From a bacterium UBA3734 (GTDB lineage Bacteria; Bacteroidota; Bacteroidia; Bacteroidales; Bacteroidaceae), in the NCBI GenBank assembly GCA_002372575.1, contig DFHC01000097.1, positions 1 through 8,369 on the forward strand: a stretch of 8,369 nucleotides of DNA. The letters run 5' to 3'. Below are positions 6,313 through 8,369 of this stretch, in pieces. The notes beneath the pieces are model-generated. The model did not search any database and had not been told where the DNA came from. It worked only from the letters and a program-made list of their open reading frames with translations. Made by a program: the position numbers and the translations under genes. Numbering within the stretch: the first letter of the stretch is position 1; each line of letters starts with the position of its first letter.

Positions 6313-6320
6313 TAATTTTG
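6313..6320 (+). promoter_or_regulatory. Promoter -7 element for prmA (TAATTTTG)
   Basis: TAATTTTG is an exact match to TAnnTTTG. No TTTG is seen at the expected -33 distance; that place is taken by the loop of the inverted repeat at 6272-6302. The predicted start of transcription near 6325 leaves a leader of about 20 A-rich bases before the ATG at 6344. The box and the following CAGTG mirror the divergent promoter at 6235-6247. Confidence 0.6.
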
Positions 6321-6343
6321 CAGTGAAATTTAACGAAAACAAG

Positions 6344-7216
6344 ATGAAATACTACGCAGTAAAATTCAAAATCGACGGCGCGCCCGAATTGTTGCAGACG
6401 GCTCGCGAACTGCTGGCTGACGACGTCGTGGAGGCAGGTTTCGAGTCGTTTGAAGATGCCGAACAAGGGCTTGTGGGCTACGTGCAGGCGGAGTTATTCA
6501 ATCGCGAATCACTCGACCACGCGATTTCAACCTTTGTGATGCCCGAAGTCGCCATTTCCTACACCATCGAGGAGGTGGAGCCGAAAAACTGGAACGAAAC
6601 GTGGGAAAACGAGGGCTTCGACCCCATTTTCATCGGCGACCGCTGCGTCATCTACGACGCGCGACGCCTCTCTCCCACTCCACTGTCCTCGCTCATGGCA
6701 CCGCTGCGCATCGGCATCGAGGCGCAGATGGCCTTCGGTACGGGCACGCACGAAACCACCCGCCTGATGGTCGCCCAACTGCTCGACGCGCAACTGAGCG
6801 GAAAGCGCGTGCTCGACTGCGGCTGTGGCACGGGCATTCTCGGCATTGCGGCCTCGAAACTCGGAGCCGAGGAGGTGGTGGCCTACGACATCGACGAGTG
6901 GAGCGTGGAAAACACGCGCCACAATGCTGCGCTCAACGGCGTTGAGAACCTGCAAGTGCTGCACGGCGATTCTCGGGTGCTCTCGCACGTGAGCGGCGTG
7001 TTCGACCTTGTTCTCGCCAACATCAACCGCAACATTCTCCTTGCCGACCTGCCTCACTTCGCCGATGTGCTCTCGTCGTCGGGTCAGCTTCTTTTGAGCG
7101 GTTTTTACCAAGAGGACGCGCCCCTGCTCGTGGCTGAAGCCGAGCGAAACAGGCTACAACTTCTCCACAAAGCTGGCGAAAACGGCTGGGCCTGCCTTGT
7201 ATTCGGTCGAAAATAA
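6344..7216 (+). CDS. prmA: Ribosomal protein L11 methyltransferase
   Basis: PrmA methylates ribosomal protein L11 using S-adenosylmethionine; it is cytosolic. The 290-residue product has the family's two-part build. The N-terminal substrate-recognition domain (1-75) is followed by the linker KNWNETWE (81-88), FGTGTHETTR (131-140), the AdoMet-binding motif I VLDCGCGTGILGIAA (156-170), an acidic AYDIDEWSVEN (180-190), and the catalytic-loop region FDLVLANINRN (220-230). Length is normal. ATG at 6344 is chosen over the in-frame GTG at 6323 because the latter sits only three bases after the -7 box, at or before the predicted transcript start, and MKYYAVKFKI is a typical Bacteroidetes PrmA start. 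There is no Shine-Dalgarno sequence, only an A-rich leader. The gene is divergent from the Trp/Tyr/Gly-rich gene and convergent with the GH25 gene 34 bases away. Confidence 0.95.
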   Translation: MKYYAVKFKIDGAPELLQTARELLADDVVEAGFESFEDAEQGLVGYVQAELFNRESLDHAISTFVMPEVAISYTIEEVEPKNWNETWENEGFDPIFIGDRCVIYDARRLSPTPLSSLMAPLRIGIEAQMAFGTGTHETTRLMVAQLLDAQLSGKRVLDCGCGTGILGIAASKLGAEEVVAYDIDEWSVENTRHNAALNGVENLQVLHGDSRVLSHVSGVFDLVLANINRNILLADLPHFADVLSSSGQLLLSGFYQEDAPLLVAEAERNRLQLLHKAGENGWACLVFGRK

Positions 7217-7250
7217 TTGAAGTCGTTGGAAAAAGTGAGCAGCCGTTGCG

Positions 7251-8057
7251 TCAGTCGTCTTCGCTGCCGATGGTGAGCTTCTTCAGGTCGTAGTAGGAGC
7301 CGTTGTAGATGTTGAAATCGACGTAGCCCTTGATGCCGGGCAGCCGGCCCACGTCGGTGTGTTGCCAGAATTTCCACATCCCTTTGTACTCCACCCTTTC
7401 CACGTAGTAATGGGCAATCCAATAGGGATAGTCGTCGAAAACGGGCGCACTCAGGTAGGCTTCCTTGAACTTGTGATAGGTGTAGAGAATGGGTTTCACG
7501 TGGTAGCGGTCTTCCACGATGTGGAGCCACGTGAGCACGTCGCGCTGAAAGTCTTCCACGGAGCGGTCTTTCGGCTTGTGTTCGATGTCGAGCACGGGCG
7601 GTAGGTCGCCTTTTTCCAGCTTCACCTTGCTCAGGAAATAGTTCGCCTGGTCGCGTGGCGACGACTTGTTGCTCCAAAAATGGTAGGCTCCGCGAATGAA
7701 ACCGTGTTCGCGGGCTTCGTAGAAATATTCGTCGAACTTCTCGTCGAGCATCGAGGAGCCCTCGGTCGATTTGATGATGATGAACCGCAGCGGACAGCCC
7801 TCGATGCGGGCGTGGCGCAACTTGTCCCACTCGATTTCCTCCTGATAGTGGGAAATGTCGATGCCGTGAATCTCAAAGCCATCCGGATAGCGTGCGTCTC
7901 CGTAGAGCGCACGCCACCGGAAGCCTGTGGGACCAACGAAAAACGTGTAGAACAACCACACATAGACAACGGAGATGCCGATGCCTCCCACCCACCAGGC
8001 CCAGCGAGGGAACTGGCGGTGCTGCGCGGTCTTTTTCTGACGACGTTTCTTCTTCAT
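7251..8057 (-). CDS. Membrane-anchored GH25-family lysozyme (muramidase)
   Basis: GH25 enzymes cut the N-acetylmuramyl-beta-1,4-N-acetylglucosamine bond of peptidoglycan. The 268-residue protein begins with a strongly basic stretch (MKKKRRQKK) and a single hydrophobic segment at about 19-41 without a clear cleavage site. It is therefore probably held in the inner membrane with the catalytic domain in the periplasm. The GH25 barrel covers about 62-255. It shows GIDISHYQ (65-72, with the conserved Asp67), KSTEG (96-100), GAYHFW (123-128), the catalytic PVLDIE (154-159, Asp157 and Glu159), PYWIAHYY (211-218) and WQHTDVGRLPGIKGYVDFN (231-249). All key acidic residues are present. The pfp gene lies upstream on the same strand, separated by 84 bases filled with octamer repeats, so co-transcription is possible but unsure. 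Cell-wall remodelling is more likely than a phage lysin role, because of the anchor and the lack of phage neighbours. Confidence 0.93.
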   Translation of the reverse strand: MKKKRRQKKTAQHRQFPRWAWWVGGIGISVVYVWLFYTFFVGPTGFRWRALYGDARYPDGFEIHGIDISHYQEEIEWDKLRHARIEGCPLRFIIIKSTEGSSMLDEKFDEYFYEAREHGFIRGAYHFWSNKSSPRDQANYFLSKVKLEKGDLPPVLDIEHKPKDRSVEDFQRDVLTWLHIVEDRYHVKPILYTYHKFKEAYLSAPVFDDYPYWIAHYYVERVEYKGMWKFWQHTDVGRLPGIKGYVDFNIYNGSYYDLKKLTIGSEDD

Positions 8058-8061
8058 TTAT

Positions 8062-8098
8062 TCAGGAGTTCGGGAGTTACAGGAGTTCAGGAGTTCAG
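8062..8098. repeat. Octamer array, about 4.5 copies of TCAGGAGT
   Basis: Units are TCAGGAGT (8062-8069), TCGGGAGT (8070-8077), TACAGGAGT (8078-8086, one extra base) and TCAGGAGT (8087-8094), followed by a partial TCAG. The array begins five bases before the GH25 start codon (minus strand), so it forms the whole proximal leader of that gene. On the mRNA strand it reads as repeated GAACTCCT, with no Shine-Dalgarno sequence. Confidence 0.8.
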
Positions 8099-8106
8099 AC
8101 AATACC

Positions 8107-8142
8107 ATTTTCGCACCTCCGCACCTTCGTACCTCCGAAAAT
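8107..8142. repeat. Second octamer array, three copies of CGCACCTC, bounded by a 7-bp inverted repeat
   Basis: Units are CGCACCTC (8112-8119), CGCACCTT (8120-8127) and CGTACCTC (8128-8135). The array is enclosed by ATTTTCG (8107-8113) and CGAAAAT (8136-8142), a perfect inverted repeat that shares the first base pair step of the outer units and reaches the pfp stop codon. The sequence is unrelated to the neighbouring TCAGGAGT array, although the period is the same. A hairpin formed by the flanks would follow the pfp stop directly, but the stem is short and AT-rich, so a terminator role is weak. Confidence 0.75.
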
Positions 8143-8369
8143 TATTCCTGTTCGAGCGCCAACGTGCAGGTGGGACGGTCGCAAACCGACGACGGACCCC
8201 AGTACTGAATCGGGCCCGGATAGATGTAGCACGTTTCCTTCGCCCACTGCTCGCGCTGCGCGGCAAAGGTCTTGAAGGGCTTGCCGTCGAGTTCCACGAG
8301 TGCCTTGCGAATCACGGGCTTCATCTCGCCTGCCCTGCGCTCCATGTTCATCATCATCGTGATGGGCAC
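8142..8369 (-). CDS. pfp: Pyrophosphate-dependent phosphofructokinase, C-terminal end only
   Basis: Diphosphate-fructose-6-phosphate 1-phosphotransferase reversibly phosphorylates fructose 6-phosphate with pyrophosphate in the cytosol. Only the last 75-76 codons are inside the window; the 5' part runs off the right edge (the GTG at the edge is an internal Val). The visible end contains [35 protein letters not shown] and [18 protein letters not shown] before ending in LALEQE. The PGPIQ-x-x-GP motif and the following C-terminal strand are typical of the long, plant-like PFP clade found in Bacteroidetes. The active site lies outside, so donor specificity is inferred from the clade rather than seen. 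The stop is followed by an octamer repeat spacer and then the GH25 gene. Confidence 0.88.
   Translation of the reverse strand: MPITMMMNMERRAGEMKPVIRKALVELDGKPFKTFAAQREQWAKETCYIYPGPIQYWGPSSVCDRPTCTLALEQE

Noticed and set aside
6323..6343. GTG start for prmA seven codons upstream
   Set aside because: It sits three bases after the -7 box, so it would be at or before the start of the mRNA; the ATG at 6344 gives the usual PrmA N-terminus.
6527..7111. Minus-strand open frame of 194 codons opposite prmA
   Set aside because: Shadow of prmA, which has all family motifs; the frame has no motif of its own.
7251..8057. GH25 gene as a prophage endolysin
   Set aside because: No phage genes surround it, and a basic N-terminus with an uncleaved membrane segment is unlike a typical lysin.
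8062..8142. Small CRISPR array
   Set aside because: The units are 8 bases with no spacers, and there is no cas gene nearby.

Overview
The window looks like chromosomal housekeeping DNA from a member of the Bacteroidales, most likely the Prevotella group with a moderately high GC content. The evidence is threefold. The transketolase, the FadL-like porin and the GHL10 hydrolase are of Bacteroidetes type. Promoters match the Bacteroidetes -7 element TAnnTTTG and most genes lack a Shine-Dalgarno sequence. The spacers carry short-period repeats of a kind I associate with this group. I see no mobile element, tRNA, rRNA or CRISPR array, and no gene-free stretch longer than about 180 bases.

Layout. 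Positions 1-1949 (+) hold the 3' part of a transketolase gene followed 14 bases later by rpiB, a small pentose-phosphate operon. It meets, tail to tail across a GC-rich hairpin, a minus-strand pair (5077 to 2006) of a FadL/OMPP1-type outer-membrane barrel and a secreted GHL10-type glycoside hydrolase with a C-terminal Fn3-like domain. Upstream of these on the minus strand (6166 to 5141) is an unrecognised secreted protein with a Trp/Tyr-rich middle and a Gly/Ser-rich tail. A 177-base divergent spacer (6167-6343) separates it from prmA (6344-7216, +), the ribosomal protein L11 methyltransferase. A membrane-anchored GH25 muramidase (8057 to 7251, -) converges on prmA. The right edge holds the 3' end of a pyrophosphate-dependent phosphofructokinase gene (-).

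How the genes work together. Transketolase, RpiB and PPi-phosphofructokinase are enzymes of sugar-phosphate interconversion; PFP and transketolase are also two of the enzymes of the transaldolase-free sedoheptulose-bisphosphate route described in Prevotella. GHL10 and GH25 proteins are both candidate peptidoglycan glycan hydrolases at the envelope. The barrel and the aromatic/Gly-rich protein are also envelope proteins.

The least explained parts are the Trp/Tyr/Gly-rich protein, its control region and the spacer repeats. The control region has two inverted repeats with the same GGAAAA(A)CC half-site and two near-identical divergent promoter cores. The spacer repeats are AATTG heptamers at two loci and two different octamer arrays side by side at a third. 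I found no convincing undescribed defence or mobile system.
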